Source of the DNA: Massilia solisilvae
Lineage (GTDB): Bacteria; Pseudomonadota; Gammaproteobacteria; Burkholderiales; Burkholderiaceae_D
Length of the DNA: 64,000 bases
NCBI RefSeq assembly: GCF_024753215.1
Contig: NZ_JANUGV010000008.1
Coordinates: forward strand, 1 to 64,000
Direction: 5' to 3'
Shown here: in pieces, positions 18,620 through 27,197 of the stretch
How the letters are laid out: each line of letters starts with the position of its first letter
How positions within the stretch are numbered: position 1 is the stretch's first letter
Program-made: the position numbers and the translations under genes
Notes under the pieces: generated by a model
What the model was told of the DNA's origin: nothing
The model's database searches: none
What the model saw: only the letters and a program-made list of their open reading frames with translations

Positions 18620-18856
18620 TTACTGTTGGGTGGGGGCAGGTGTCGAGGAAACAGGGGGCAGGGAACCGGACGGTGCCTGGCCGGTGGTGGTCACGGTCGC
18701 CGGCTGCGCGCTGCCCTGCGGCGCGGCGGTGGCCGGAGCGGTGGCGGCGGGCGCGGGCTTGAGCGGCGGCGGCATGTACAGCGGGCCGGGCTGGCCGCAG
18801 CCGGCCAGCGCGGCGGCCAGCGTGGCGGCAAATGGGAGCGCAAATGCGGGCTTCAC
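18620..18856 (-). CDS. lptM: LPS translocon maturation lipoprotein LptM (YifL-like)
   Basis: A 78-residue lipoprotein. The signal peptide ends in a lipobox LAAALAGC, followed by GQPGPLYMPP, the hallmark of LptM/YifL, which helps the outer-membrane LptDE complex mature. The remainder is Pro/Ala/Thr-rich and probably disordered. The conserved position directly upstream of lysA and opposite cyaY supports the call. It is longer than E. coli YifL (about 67 residues) because of the low-complexity tail. Confidence 0.85.
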   Translation of the reverse strand: MKPAFALPFAATLAAALAGCGQPGPLYMPPPLKPAPAATAPATAAPQGSAQPATVTTTGQAPSGSLPPVSSTPAPTQQ

Positions 18857-18902
18857 GATTGAATTAGAATCACGGTTTGATTAGCAGATCTTGGAGTGTA
18901 GC

Positions 18903-19235
18903 ATGAGCGAAACCGAATTTTTGGACCTGGCCGATTCGACCCTGGATACGATCGAAACCGCGATGGACCGGCTGAACGACGAGGACGTGCTCGACGTCGA
19001 GTGCAAGCGCAGCGGCAATGTGCTTGAGATCGAATTCATCGCCAACGGTTCGAAAATCATCGTCAACAGCCAGGCGCCGCTGCAGGAAATGTGGGTTGCG
19101 GCGCGCGCCGGCGGCTATCACTACAAGCGCGTGGACGGCCAGTGGCGCAATACGCGCGACGATTCGGAGTTCTTTGCGGCGCTGTCGAAGCTGGCCAGCG
19201 AGCAGGGGGGGGCGCAGGTCAACATTGCCGGGTAG
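18903..19235 (+). CDS. cyaY: Iron-sulfur cluster protein CyaY (bacterial frataxin)
   Basis: A 110-residue bacterial frataxin that binds iron and regulates iron-sulfur cluster assembly by IscS. The acidic first helix (SETEFLDLADSTLDTIETAMDRLNDEDVLDVEC) carries the iron-binding surface. The sheet motif follows as NGSKIIVNSQAPLQEMWVAA and HYKRVDGQWRNTRDDSEF. The ATG at 18903 has GGAG 6 bases upstream (18893-18896). It diverges from lptM-lysA across 46 bases. Confidence 0.95.
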   Translation: MSETEFLDLADSTLDTIETAMDRLNDEDVLDVECKRSGNVLEIEFIANGSKIIVNSQAPLQEMWVAARAGGYHYKRVDGQWRNTRDDSEFFAALSKLASEQGGAQVNIAG

Positions 19236-19250
19236 TTGCGCACGTTAAAC

Positions 19251-19359
19251 AACGTCGTCCCCGCGGAGGCGGGGACCCATGCTGAGCTTGCTGGCCCGCT
19301 GCGCGCTTTCGAAGAGAGGGACACGTTCTATGGGTCCCCGCCTGCGCGGGGACGACGTT
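19251..19359. repeat. Dispersed palindromic repeat, family A copy 2
   Basis: This copy is bounded by AACGTCGTCCCCGC and GCGGGGACGACGTT, so its ends pair with each other as well as within each arm. The left arm is the same as at 8369; the right arm is the more symmetric CTATGGGTCCCCGCCTGCGC. It fills most of the gap between convergent cyaY and the PBP1A gene. Confidence 0.85.
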
Positions 19360-19395
19360 GGCGAGGGTAGCGGCGGGCGGGTTGTGTAGCTCCGG

Positions 19396-21753
19396 TCAGA
19401 ACAGCTCGTTCCTCACCGCATCCTTCGCTTTTTGCTCCGCCTGCGTCGGTTGCGGGCCGACGTCCAGCGACTGCACGCCCGATCCCGGCGGGTTCTCCGC
19501 ATAGTAGTACTCGTCGCCCACCTGCACCAGCCCCTGCGGCACCGCCCGCTCTTCCACTGGCACCGTCTTGAGCGCCTTTTGCATGTAGCCGATCCAGATC
19601 GGCAGCGCCAGGCCGCCGCCGGTTTCCTTGTTGCCCAGGTTGCGCGGCTGGTCGTAGCCGATCCACGCGATCGCCACCAGGTGCGGCTGGTAGCCGGCAA
19701 ACCAGGCGTCGATCGAGTCATTGGTGGTGCCGGTCTTGCCCGCGAGGTCGGGGCGCTTGAGCATCTGGCCGGCTTTCGCCGCGGTGCCATAGCGCACCAC
19801 GTCGCGCAGCATGCTGTCCATCAGGAACGCATTGCGCTCGTCGATCACGCGGTTGCTCTCCACGCCCGCCTTTTCAGGCCGCGCTTCGGACAGCACCTTG
19901 CCGTCGGCGTCCGTCACCTTGGCGATCAGGTACGGGTTGACCCGGTAGCCGCCATTGGCGAACACGGAGTACGCGCCTGCCATCTGCAGCGGCGTGGTGG
20001 CGCCGGCGCCCAGCGCCAGGGTCAGGTAGGCCGGGTTCTTGTCGGCCTCGAAGCCGAAGCGGGTCGCGTATTCCTGCCCGTAGCGCGCGCCGATCTTGTT
20101 CAGGATGCGGATCGAGACCATGTTCTTGGACTTGGTCAGCGCCCGCCGCATGGTCATCGGCCCTTCGTACTTGTTGTCGTAGTTCTTCGGTTCCCACGCC
20201 TGGCCGCCGGTCTGGCCGGCGTCGAACGAGATCGGGGCGTCGTTGATGACGGTCGCCGGCGACAGGCCGCGCTCGAGCGAGGCCGAGTAGATGAACGGCT
20301 TGAACGACGAACCCGGCTGGCGCCAGGCCTGGGTGACGTGGTTGAACTTGTTGCGATTGAAGTCGAAGCCGCCCACCAGCGCGCGGATCGCGCCGTCGTC
20401 CGGATCGGCTGCGATGAAGGCCGACTCGACTTCCGGCATCTGGGTGATGTTCCAGCTCGAGCCGCCGTCCTGCGTCACGCGGATCACCGCGCCGCGGCGG
20501 ATGCGCCGGTTCGGCTGGGCCTTGTCCGACAGCCAGCCCTGTGCGAACGCCAGCCCCGGCCCGCTGATCGTGATCTCCTCGCCCGAGGCGACCACCGCGC
20601 GCACCTGCTTGGGCGAGGCCTCGAGCACGACGGCGGCGATGATGTCGTCGCTGTCCGGGTGCTCGGCCAGCTCGGCTTCGATCGCTTCGTCGGCCTCGGC
20701 ACGCGACGAGGGCAGGTCGATGTAGGCCTCCGGCCCGCGGTACGGGTGGCGCCGCTCGTAGTCCATCACGCCGCGGCGCAGCGCCAGGTAGGCGGCATCC
20801 TGATCGGCCTTGGTAATGGTGGTGAACACGTTCAGGCCGCGCGTGTAGGTGTCTTCCTTGAACTGCTCATAGACCAGCTGGCGCGCCATTTCGGCCACGT
20901 ACTCGGCATGCACGCCGAACGCGGTGCTGTCGGACTTGATGTGCAGCTTCTCGTTGCGGGCCTGTTCATACTGGGCGTCAGTGATGTAGCCGAGCGAGTG
21001 CATGCGCTGCAGGATGTACTGCTGGCGCGTTTTCGCGCGGGTCGGGTTGACCACCGGGTTATAGGCCGACGGCGCCTTGGGCAGGCCGGCCAGCATCGCC
21101 GCCTCGGCCACGCTGATGTCCTTCAGGTCCTTGCCGAAGTAGATCTGGGCCGCCGACTGGAAGCCGAAGGCGCGCTGGCCCAGGTAGATCTGGTTCATGT
21201 ACAGCTCGAGGATCTGGTCCTTGCTCAGGTTCTTCTCGATCTTCCACGCCAAGAGCGCCTCGTAGGCCTTGCGCTTCAAGGTCTGCTCGGACGACAGGAA
21301 GAAGTTGCGCGCGACCTGCTGGGTGATGGTCGAGGCACCCTGGCGCGCGCCGCCGGTTGCGTTGTGCAGCATGGCGCGCAGGATGCCCCAGTAGTCGATG
21401 CCGCCATGCTCGTAGAAGCGGTCGTCCTCGATGGCCAGCACGGCCTTCTTCATCACGTCCGGGATGTCCTTGAAGTGGACCAGGGTGCGGCGCTCCTCGC
21501 CGAACTCACCGATCAGCACGTTGTCGGCCGTGAAGATGCGCAGCGGCATCTTCGGCCGGTAGTCGGTGATGGTGTCCAGCGCCGGCAGGTTGGGGTAGGC
21601 CATTGCCAGCGCGAACACGATCACCAGCGCGCCGACCACGCCCAGGCCGGCCAGGGCGGCCAGCAGGGTCAGGACAATTCGTTTCGGCGTGTAACGTTTG
21701 GGCTCGCCCGGACGGGGACTCGGGGGCGTCGAAGCCGGTTCCGTTGGTTTCAT
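19396..21753 (-). CDS. mrcA: Penicillin-binding protein 1A (bifunctional peptidoglycan synthase)
   Basis: A 785-residue class A penicillin-binding protein that polymerises glycan strands and cross-links peptides. A membrane anchor lies near residues 27-52. The GT51 glycosyltransferase domain has the catalytic glutamate in EDDRFYEHGG and the motif GASTITQQVARNFF. An OB-like insert follows. The transpeptidase domain shows the active serine in SSFK (PGSSFKPF), the SxN motif SKN and KTGTTND. The acidic tail ends DAVRNELF. Neighbouring pilM on the opposite strand is the classical Beta- and Gammaproteobacterial arrangement. Confidence 0.96.
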   Translation of the reverse strand: MKPTEPASTPPSPRPGEPKRYTPKRIVLTLLAALAGLGVVGALVIVFALAMAYPNLPALDTITDYRPKMPLRIFTADNVLIGEFGEERRTLVHFKDIPDVMKKAVLAIEDDRFYEHGGIDYWGILRAMLHNATGGARQGASTITQQVARNFFLSSEQTLKRKAYEALLAWKIEKNLSKDQILELYMNQIYLGQRAFGFQSAAQIYFGKDLKDISVAEAAMLAGLPKAPSAYNPVVNPTRAKTRQQYILQRMHSLGYITDAQYEQARNEKLHIKSDSTAFGVHAEYVAEMARQLVYEQFKEDTYTRGLNVFTTITKADQDAAYLALRRGVMDYERRHPYRGPEAYIDLPSSRAEADEAIEAELAEHPDSDDIIAAVVLEASPKQVRAVVASGEEITISGPGLAFAQGWLSDKAQPNRRIRRGAVIRVTQDGGSSWNITQMPEVESAFIAADPDDGAIRALVGGFDFNRNKFNHVTQAWRQPGSSFKPFIYSASLERGLSPATVINDAPISFDAGQTGGQAWEPKNYDNKYEGPMTMRRALTKSKNMVSIRILNKIGARYGQEYATRFGFEADKNPAYLTLALGAGATTPLQMAGAYSVFANGGYRVNPYLIAKVTDADGKVLSEARPEKAGVESNRVIDERNAFLMDSMLRDVVRYGTAAKAGQMLKRPDLAGKTGTTNDSIDAWFAGYQPHLVAIAWIGYDQPRNLGNKETGGGLALPIWIGYMQKALKTVPVEERAVPQGLVQVGDEYYYAENPPGSGVQSLDVGPQPTQAEQKAKDAVRNELF

Positions 21754-21892
21754 GCGTGAGGCTCTTTCGGCTTATTGATGCGCTTCATTATAAGTCAGGG
21801 TTATCGCAGGCGGCGCGGACTCAGCCGTTCCAGCGGCCACGCCCGAGTGTTGTCCACAGCCTGCAAACGTAAAGTTCCAGTGAAGAAATTTC

Positions 21893-21921
21893 TTGTGCAC
21901 ACACAACCTTATTGCTACGAT
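21893..21921 (+). promoter_or_regulatory. Sigma70-like promoter candidate for pilMNOPQ
   Basis: TTGTGC (21893-21898) and TACGAT (21916-21921) are separated by 17 bases in the 296-base divergent region between the PBP1A gene and pilM. An inverted repeat TAGTGC/GCACTA lies just downstream (21928-21933 and 21945-21950) and could be an operator or leader hairpin. The leader to pilM would be about 120 bases. Confidence 0.5.
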
Positions 21922-22049
21922 CTCATGTAGTGCCTGATAAATGTGCACTAAATACCGGTTTTATAACGAACAATAACGAACAAGCATCCCGCGCGCGGGC
22001 GTTCAAAACAGTTCTGCCAAGAACAGATGTTGCAGGAGGGAGTACGCTC

Positions 22050-23126
22050 GTGATCAATCTAGGTTCCTTGTTCGGCAAAGCCAATCCGCCCCTGGTCGGG
22101 GTGGACATCAGCACGTCCGGGGTGCGCCTGGTCGAGCTGGCCGACGCCGGCAAGGGCGAGCTGCGCCTGGAACGCTGCGCCAGCGAACCGCTCCCGCGCG
22201 GCGCCGTGGTTGACGGCAATATCGAAAACATCGAGGCGGTCACCGAGGCGGTGCGGCGGGTGGTCAAGAAGAGCGGCACCAAGGCCAGGAATGTGGCGCT
22301 GGGCATGCCGCCGGCGGCCGTGATCACCAAGAAAATCGTGCTCCCGGCCGGCATGAGCGAAGACCAGCTCGAGGTCCAGGTCGAATCCGAGGCGAGCCAG
22401 TATATCCCGTTCGCCCTCGATGAGGTGAGCCTGGACTTTGACGTGATCGGCGTGGCGCCCAACGCGCCCGACGACATCGAGGTGATGCTGGCCGCCGCGC
22501 GTCGCGAAAAGGTCGAGGACCGCGCCGCGATCGCCGAGGCGGCCGGCCTGGTGCCGACCGTGATGGACATCGAATCGTACGCCGCGCGCGCCGCGCTGGA
22601 CCGCATCGTGGCGCAGATGCCGCAGGCGGGCAAGGACCAGATCGTGGCGCTGTTCCAGATCGGCGCCGGCGCCACCCATATCTCGGTGATGCTCGACGGC
22701 GAGACGATTTACGAGCGCGAGCAGCCGTTCGGCGGCAACCAGCTGACCCAGGACATCGTGCGCGCCTACGGCCTGTCGTTCGAGGAAGCCGACACCCGCA
22801 AGAAAAACGGCGACCTGCCCGAGAACTACCAGGCCGACCTGCTCGGCCCGTTCCTGGAGAACGCCGCGCTGGAGGTGACGCGCGCGATCCAGTTCTTCTA
22901 CACCTCGACCCCGTACACCCGCATCGACCAGCTGTACCTGGCTGGCGGCTGCGCGCAGGTGCCGGGCCTGCTGGACATGATCGCCAGCCGCACCCGGATC
23001 GCCAGCGCGGTGATTTCGCCGTTCAAGGGCATGCAGCTGGGGCCGGAGGTGCGCGAGCAGCAGCTCAAGGCCGAGGCGCCGGCCTACCTGGTCGCGTGCG
23101 GGCTGGCGATGCGGAGGTTTGGCTGA
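22050..23126 (+). CDS. pilM: Type IV pilus assembly protein PilM
   Basis: A 358-residue actin-like cytoplasmic ATPase of the type IV pilus alignment complex; its groove binds the N-terminus of PilN. I start at the GTG at 22050 (VINLGSLFGKANPPLVGVDI), with AGGAGGG at 22034-22040. That gives the usual family length; the longer reading from 21912 would consist of promoter and leader sequence. Actin-fold motifs are VGVDISTSGVRLVEL, FQIGAGATHISVM and YLAGGCAQVPGL. TGATG joins its stop to pilN. Confidence 0.95.
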   Translation: MINLGSLFGKANPPLVGVDISTSGVRLVELADAGKGELRLERCASEPLPRGAVVDGNIENIEAVTEAVRRVVKKSGTKARNVALGMPPAAVITKKIVLPAGMSEDQLEVQVESEASQYIPFALDEVSLDFDVIGVAPNAPDDIEVMLAAARREKVEDRAAIAEAAGLVPTVMDIESYAARAALDRIVAQMPQAGKDQIVALFQIGAGATHISVMLDGETIYEREQPFGGNQLTQDIVRAYGLSFEEADTRKKNGDLPENYQADLLGPFLENAALEVTRAIQFFYTSTPYTRIDQLYLAGGCAQVPGLLDMIASRTRIASAVISPFKGMQLGPEVREQQLKAEAPAYLVACGLAMRRFG

Positions 23127-23770
23127 TGATCAGGATTAACCTGCTCCCGCACCGGGAAGCGAAACGCAAGCAGAAACAGGCCGCGTTCATTGCGATGCTG
23201 GCCGCCGGCGGCGTCGCCGGCGTGGCGCTGGTGCTGCTGGTGGGCGGCTACAACGCCAGCCGCATCTCGATTCAGAACGAGCGCAATCTCGTGCTGGCCA
23301 CTGCCAACGGCGAGCTCGACAAGAAGATCGCGGCGATCGCTACCCTCAAGCAGGAAATCGAGGCGCTGCAGGCGCGTCAGCAGGCGGTCGAGGACTTGCA
23401 GGGCGACCGCAACCAGCCGGTGTACCTGCTCGACGAGCTGGTCAAGCAGACCCCGGAAGGCGTGTACCTGAAGATGCTCAAGCAGGACGGCCAGAAGGTG
23501 ACGATCAACGGCATCGCCCAGTCGCAGGAGCGGGTGGCCGAACTGCTGCGCAACCTGGCGTCCGGCTCGCCGTGGCTGGAACGCCCCGACCTGAACGAGG
23601 TGAAGGCGACCACCCTGGCCCAGAGCAAGGTGGGCAAGAAGGTGGTCGAGTTCACGCTGTCGGTCAACATCAAGCGCGCGCGTGACAAGGAAGAAGCCGC
23701 CAAGGCAGGCGGCAAGGGCGGCGCCGCCGGCGCCAAGGGCAACGGCAAAGCGGACGGGCAGATCGGATGA
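23126..23770 (+). CDS. pilN: Type IV pilus assembly protein PilN
   Basis: A 214-residue bitopic inner-membrane protein that links cytoplasmic PilM to periplasmic PilO. It opens with the PilM-binding motif MIRINLLPHREAKR. A membrane helix follows (FIAMLAAGGVAGVALVLLVGG), then a coiled coil (about residues 60-95) and a ferredoxin-like domain. The C-terminus is an extended Lys/Gly/Ala tail that most PilN proteins lack or have shorter. The start overlaps the pilM stop by one base and the stop overlaps the pilO ATG. Confidence 0.95.
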   Translation: MIRINLLPHREAKRKQKQAAFIAMLAAGGVAGVALVLLVGGYNASRISIQNERNLVLATANGELDKKIAAIATLKQEIEALQARQQAVEDLQGDRNQPVYLLDELVKQTPEGVYLKMLKQDGQKVTINGIAQSQERVAELLRNLASGSPWLERPDLNEVKATTLAQSKVGKKVVEFTLSVNIKRARDKEEAAKAGGKGGAAGAKGNGKADGQIG

Positions 23771-24444
23771 AAAGCGTGAATATCGATCTCAAACAACTTT
23801 CCGCCGACCTGTCCGCGCAATTCCAGGGACTGAAGGGGCGCCCGCCCGGCCTGTGGCCGCTGGCGCCGCGGCTGTTGTGCGCGGCCGGCGTCACCGTCGC
23901 GGTGGTGCTTGCCGGCTATTTCCTGTACTGGAGCGGCCAGTTCGAGGAGCAGGACCGCCTGGCCGCCGACGAGGTCCGGCTGCGCGGCGATTACCAGAGC
24001 AAGATGGCGCAGGCGATCAACCTGGACGCGCTCAAGGCGCAGAAGGTGCAGGTGGACCAGTACGTCGAGCGCCTCGAGAAGCAGCTGCCGAGCAAGGCCG
24101 AGATGGCCGCGCTGCTGTCGGACATCAACCAGGCCGGCCTGGGGCGCGGCCTGCAGTTCGAGCTGTTCAAGCCGGGCCAGGTGGTGGTCAAGGACTACTA
24201 CGCCGAGTTGCCGATCGCGATCCGTGTCACCGGCAGCTACCACGACATCGGCTCGTTCGCGGCCGACATGGCGCACCTGCCGCGCATCGTCACACTGAAC
24301 AACCTGGCGCTGGCCAGCATCAAGGACAACCTGCTGTCGCTCGACGCGACCGCCAAGACCTTCCGCTACCTCGATCCGGATGAAGCGGCGGCGCAGCGCA
24401 AGGCGCGCGCCGACAAGAAGAAGGGCAAGGAGGACAAGAAATGA
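23767..24444 (+). CDS. pilO: Type IV pilus assembly protein PilO
   Basis: A 225-residue bitopic protein that forms a heterodimer with PilN and binds PilP in the periplasm. Residues 1-30 are cytoplasmic, one membrane helix lies near 35-57 (LLCAAGVTVAVVLAGYFLYW), a coiled coil near 60-110, and a ferredoxin-like domain after (YAELPIAIRVTGSYHDIGSFAADMAHLPRIV is the core). The C-terminus is a Lys-rich tail. ATGA overlaps join it to pilN and pilP. Confidence 0.95.
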   Translation: MKSVNIDLKQLSADLSAQFQGLKGRPPGLWPLAPRLLCAAGVTVAVVLAGYFLYWSGQFEEQDRLAADEVRLRGDYQSKMAQAINLDALKAQKVQVDQYVERLEKQLPSKAEMAALLSDINQAGLGRGLQFELFKPGQVVVKDYYAELPIAIRVTGSYHDIGSFAADMAHLPRIVTLNNLALASIKDNLLSLDATAKTFRYLDPDEAAAQRKARADKKKGKEDKK

Positions 24445-24962
24445 GCCGCAAACTCGTCCTTGCCTGCGCGCTCCTGCTGTCCGGCTGCGGCGACAGCGAC
24501 GTGCGCGAGGTGCGCGACTGGATGGCGCAGGTGCAGAAGGACACCAAGCCGTCGGTCAAGCCGCTTGCGCCGCCCAAGGAATTCGTGCCATTCGCCTACA
24601 ACGCGCGCGACGCGGTGGACCCGTTCTCCGCGCAAAAGCTGCTGGTCGAGCTGGCCAGGGCGGCCGAAACCTCGAACAACCCCAACCGGCCCGACATGAA
24701 CCGGCCCAAGGAAGTGCTTGAGAGCTATCCGCTGGACACCATGAAGATGGTCGGCTCGCTGCAAAAGAGCGGCATCGTGTACGCGCTGCTGCAGATCGAC
24801 AAGAACGTGTACCAGGTGAAGAGCGGCATGCGCGTGGGCCAGAACTTTGGCCTGGTGACCCGCGTGACCGAGAACGCGATCGACATCCGCGAGGTGGTGC
24901 AGGACGCCGGCGGCGACTGGGTCGAGCGCATGGCGCGGCTGGAACTGCAGGAAAGTAAGTAA
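24441..24962 (+). CDS. pilP: Type IV pilus lipoprotein PilP
   Basis: A 173-residue inner-membrane lipoprotein that connects PilNO to the secretin PilQ. The lipobox is LLLSGC near residue 16. The region FVPFAYNARDAVDPFS is the PilO-binding segment, and the beta domain follows (YPLDTMKMVGSLQKSG, YQVKSGMRVGQNFGLV). The start overlaps pilO; pilQ begins 13 bases after its stop with a GGAG upstream. Confidence 0.95.
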   Translation: MSRKLVLACALLLSGCGDSDVREVRDWMAQVQKDTKPSVKPLAPPKEFVPFAYNARDAVDPFSAQKLLVELARAAETSNNPNRPDMNRPKEVLESYPLDTMKMVGSLQKSGIVYALLQIDKNVYQVKSGMRVGQNFGLVTRVTENAIDIREVVQDAGGDWVERMARLELQESK

Positions 24963-24975
24963 GGAGACTGGGAAG

Positions 24976-27156
24976 ATGACCCGAGTTGCAAGGTATGGCC
25001 TGCCCGTGTGGCTGGCACAGTTCGCCGCGGCGCTGCTGCTGGCGCTGGCCGGCCCGGCCGCGCTGGCGCAGGACAACGCGATCGAGTCGATCACCGCGAA
25101 CCAGCAAGGTTCGAACGTGGTCGTCAACATCGCGATGAAGCATGCGCCGGCCAAGCTCCCGATCGGCTTTTCGATCACCAACCCGGCCCGCATCGCGCTC
25201 GACTTCGGCGCCACCGCCAACGCTAGCGGCAAGAGCGCGCAGGACATCAACCTGGGCGACGTGCGCGGGGTGAACGTGGTGCAGGCCGGCGAACGTACCC
25301 GCCTGGTGCTGAACCTGAAACGCGCGCTCAACTACGCCACCGCGATCGACGGCAACTCGGTGATCGTGACGGTCGAAGGCTCGGGTGGGGTGGCGCAGGC
25401 GGTCAACGCCACCGGCCTGCCGGTCGCAAAGGCCGATGCGCCGCAGGCGCCACGCCAGGCGTTGCGCGACCTGGACTTCCGCCGCGGCGCCAATGGCGAA
25501 GGCCGCATCGTGGTCGACCTGCCCAACAGCCAGGTCGCGGTGGACGTGCGCCAGGTCGGCAACCAGGTCCTGGTCGACTTCCTGAACACCAGCCTGCCGC
25601 CGGCGCTGCGCCGCCGCCTGGACGTGACCGACTTCGGCACCCCGGTCACCCGCGTGACCACCGCGCCGCAGGGCGGGAACGTGCGCATGACGATCGACGC
25701 CCACGGCCTGTGGGAGCAGAGCGTGTACCAGAGCGACACCCAGCTGGTGGTGGACGTGCGCCCGATCAAGGAAGATCCGAACAAGCTGGCCCAGGGCAGC
25801 GGCGGCTACCGCGGCGAGAAGGTGACCTTCAACTTCCAGAACGTCGAAGTGCGCGCGGTGCTGCAGGCGATCGCCGACATCTCCGGGATCAACATCATCA
25901 CCAGCGACTCGGTCAGCGGCAACCTGACCTTGCGCCTGAAGGAAGTGCCGTGGGACCAGGCGCTCGACGTGGTGCTGCAGGCCAAGGGCCTGGACATGCG
26001 CAAGAACGGCAACGTGATGTGGATCGCGCCCAAGGATGAGCTGCTCACCAAGGAAAAGCTCGAGCTCGAGCAGCGCGCCCAGATTGCCGAGCTGGAGCCG
26101 CTGCGCTCGGAGGTGTTCCAGCTGAACTACCAGAAAGTGGATGCGTTCCGCACCATGCTCGGCCTCGGCGCGGGCGGCGCGGGCGCCAACACCGGTACCG
26201 GCGGCAACAACAGCGTGCTGTCCAAGCGCGGCAGCGTGATCGCCGACCCGCGCACCAACCAGCTGTTCGTGACCGATATCGCGGCCAAGATCGAAGACCT
26301 GCGCAAGCTGATCCTGAAGGTGGACGTGCCGACCAAGCAGGTGCTGATCGAGGCGCGCCTGGTCGAGGCCAACGATGGCTTCTCGCGCACCCTTGGCGCC
26401 AAGCTTGGCTTCTCGGACATGCGCACGGTGCGTGGCGGCGATTCCGGCTACCAGCTCGGCAACACCAACAACCGGATTGCCGTGGCCGGCAACCTGACCG
26501 GGGTCGGCCAGGTCACCGGGCAGGTCGCCAACAGCAACGACTCCTACAACAACATGCAGTTCGTGAACCTGCCGGCGGCCGGCATCAACGGCGTGTCCGC
26601 GCCCTCGCTCGCGTTCTCGCTGTTCTCGCCGAGCGCCAACCGGTTCCTGAACCTGGAACTGTCGGCACTGGAGGCGGACGGCAAGGGCCAGATCATCTCC
26701 AGCCCGCGCGTGCTGACCGAGGACAAGCACGTGGCCACGATCGAGCAGGGCATCGAGCTGCCGTACCAGACCGCCACCAGCAGCGGCGCGACCGCGATCA
26801 CCTTCAAGAAGGCCAACCTGCGGCTGGAAGTGACCCCGCAGATCACGCCTGACGGCAACGTGGTGCTGGACGTGGACGTGAGCAAGGATTCGAAGGGCGA
26901 CCAGACCCCGGCCGGCTTTGCGATCAACAACCAGCACGTGAACACCCGCACGATGATCGAGAACGGCGGCACGGTGGTGCTGGGCGGCATCTACCAGCAG
27001 ACCGACCGCAGCAACACCAACAAGGTGCCGCTGCTGGGCGATGTGCCGCTGCTGGGCTACCTGTTCAAAAACACCGGGCACGAAACGGCCAAGACCGAGC
27101 TGCTGATCTTCATCACGCCGAAGATCGTGGCGGACAAACTGGCGACGGCGCGCTGA
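24976..27156 (+). CDS. pilQ: Type IV pilus secretin PilQ
   Basis: A 726-residue outer-membrane secretin through which the pilus passes. A signal peptide of about 33 residues ends ALAQDN. Two AMIN domains (about 35-140 and 170-260) bind peptidoglycan. An STN-type N0 domain (KVTFNFQNVEVRAVLQAIAD) and N1 domain follow, with a Gly-rich linker (GAGGAGANTGTGGNN). The secretin core ends with VPLLGDVPLLGYLFKN and a terminal ELLIFITPKIV. Lengths and order fit the family. It ends the pilMNOPQ operon. Confidence 0.96.
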   Translation: MTRVARYGLPVWLAQFAAALLLALAGPAALAQDNAIESITANQQGSNVVVNIAMKHAPAKLPIGFSITNPARIALDFGATANASGKSAQDINLGDVRGVNVVQAGERTRLVLNLKRALNYATAIDGNSVIVTVEGSGGVAQAVNATGLPVAKADAPQAPRQALRDLDFRRGANGEGRIVVDLPNSQVAVDVRQVGNQVLVDFLNTSLPPALRRRLDVTDFGTPVTRVTTAPQGGNVRMTIDAHGLWEQSVYQSDTQLVVDVRPIKEDPNKLAQGSGGYRGEKVTFNFQNVEVRAVLQAIADISGINIITSDSVSGNLTLRLKEVPWDQALDVVLQAKGLDMRKNGNVMWIAPKDELLTKEKLELEQRAQIAELEPLRSEVFQLNYQKVDAFRTMLGLGAGGAGANTGTGGNNSVLSKRGSVIADPRTNQLFVTDIAAKIEDLRKLILKVDVPTKQVLIEARLVEANDGFSRTLGAKLGFSDMRTVRGGDSGYQLGNTNNRIAVAGNLTGVGQVTGQVANSNDSYNNMQFVNLPAAGINGVSAPSLAFSLFSPSANRFLNLELSALEADGKGQIISSPRVLTEDKHVATIEQGIELPYQTATSSGATAITFKKANLRLEVTPQITPDGNVVLDVDVSKDSKGDQTPAGFAINNQHVNTRTMIENGGTVVLGGIYQQTDRSNTNKVPLLGDVPLLGYLFKNTGHETAKTELLIFITPKIVADKLATAR

Positions 27157-27197
27157 ACTGCGCTGTCGGACAAGAACCAACAAGAAACCTGTCAGAC

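Noticed and set aside
24556..27183. Long minus-strand frame of 875 codons opposite pilQ
   Set aside because: It is a compositional shadow of the secretin gene, without recognisable protein features.
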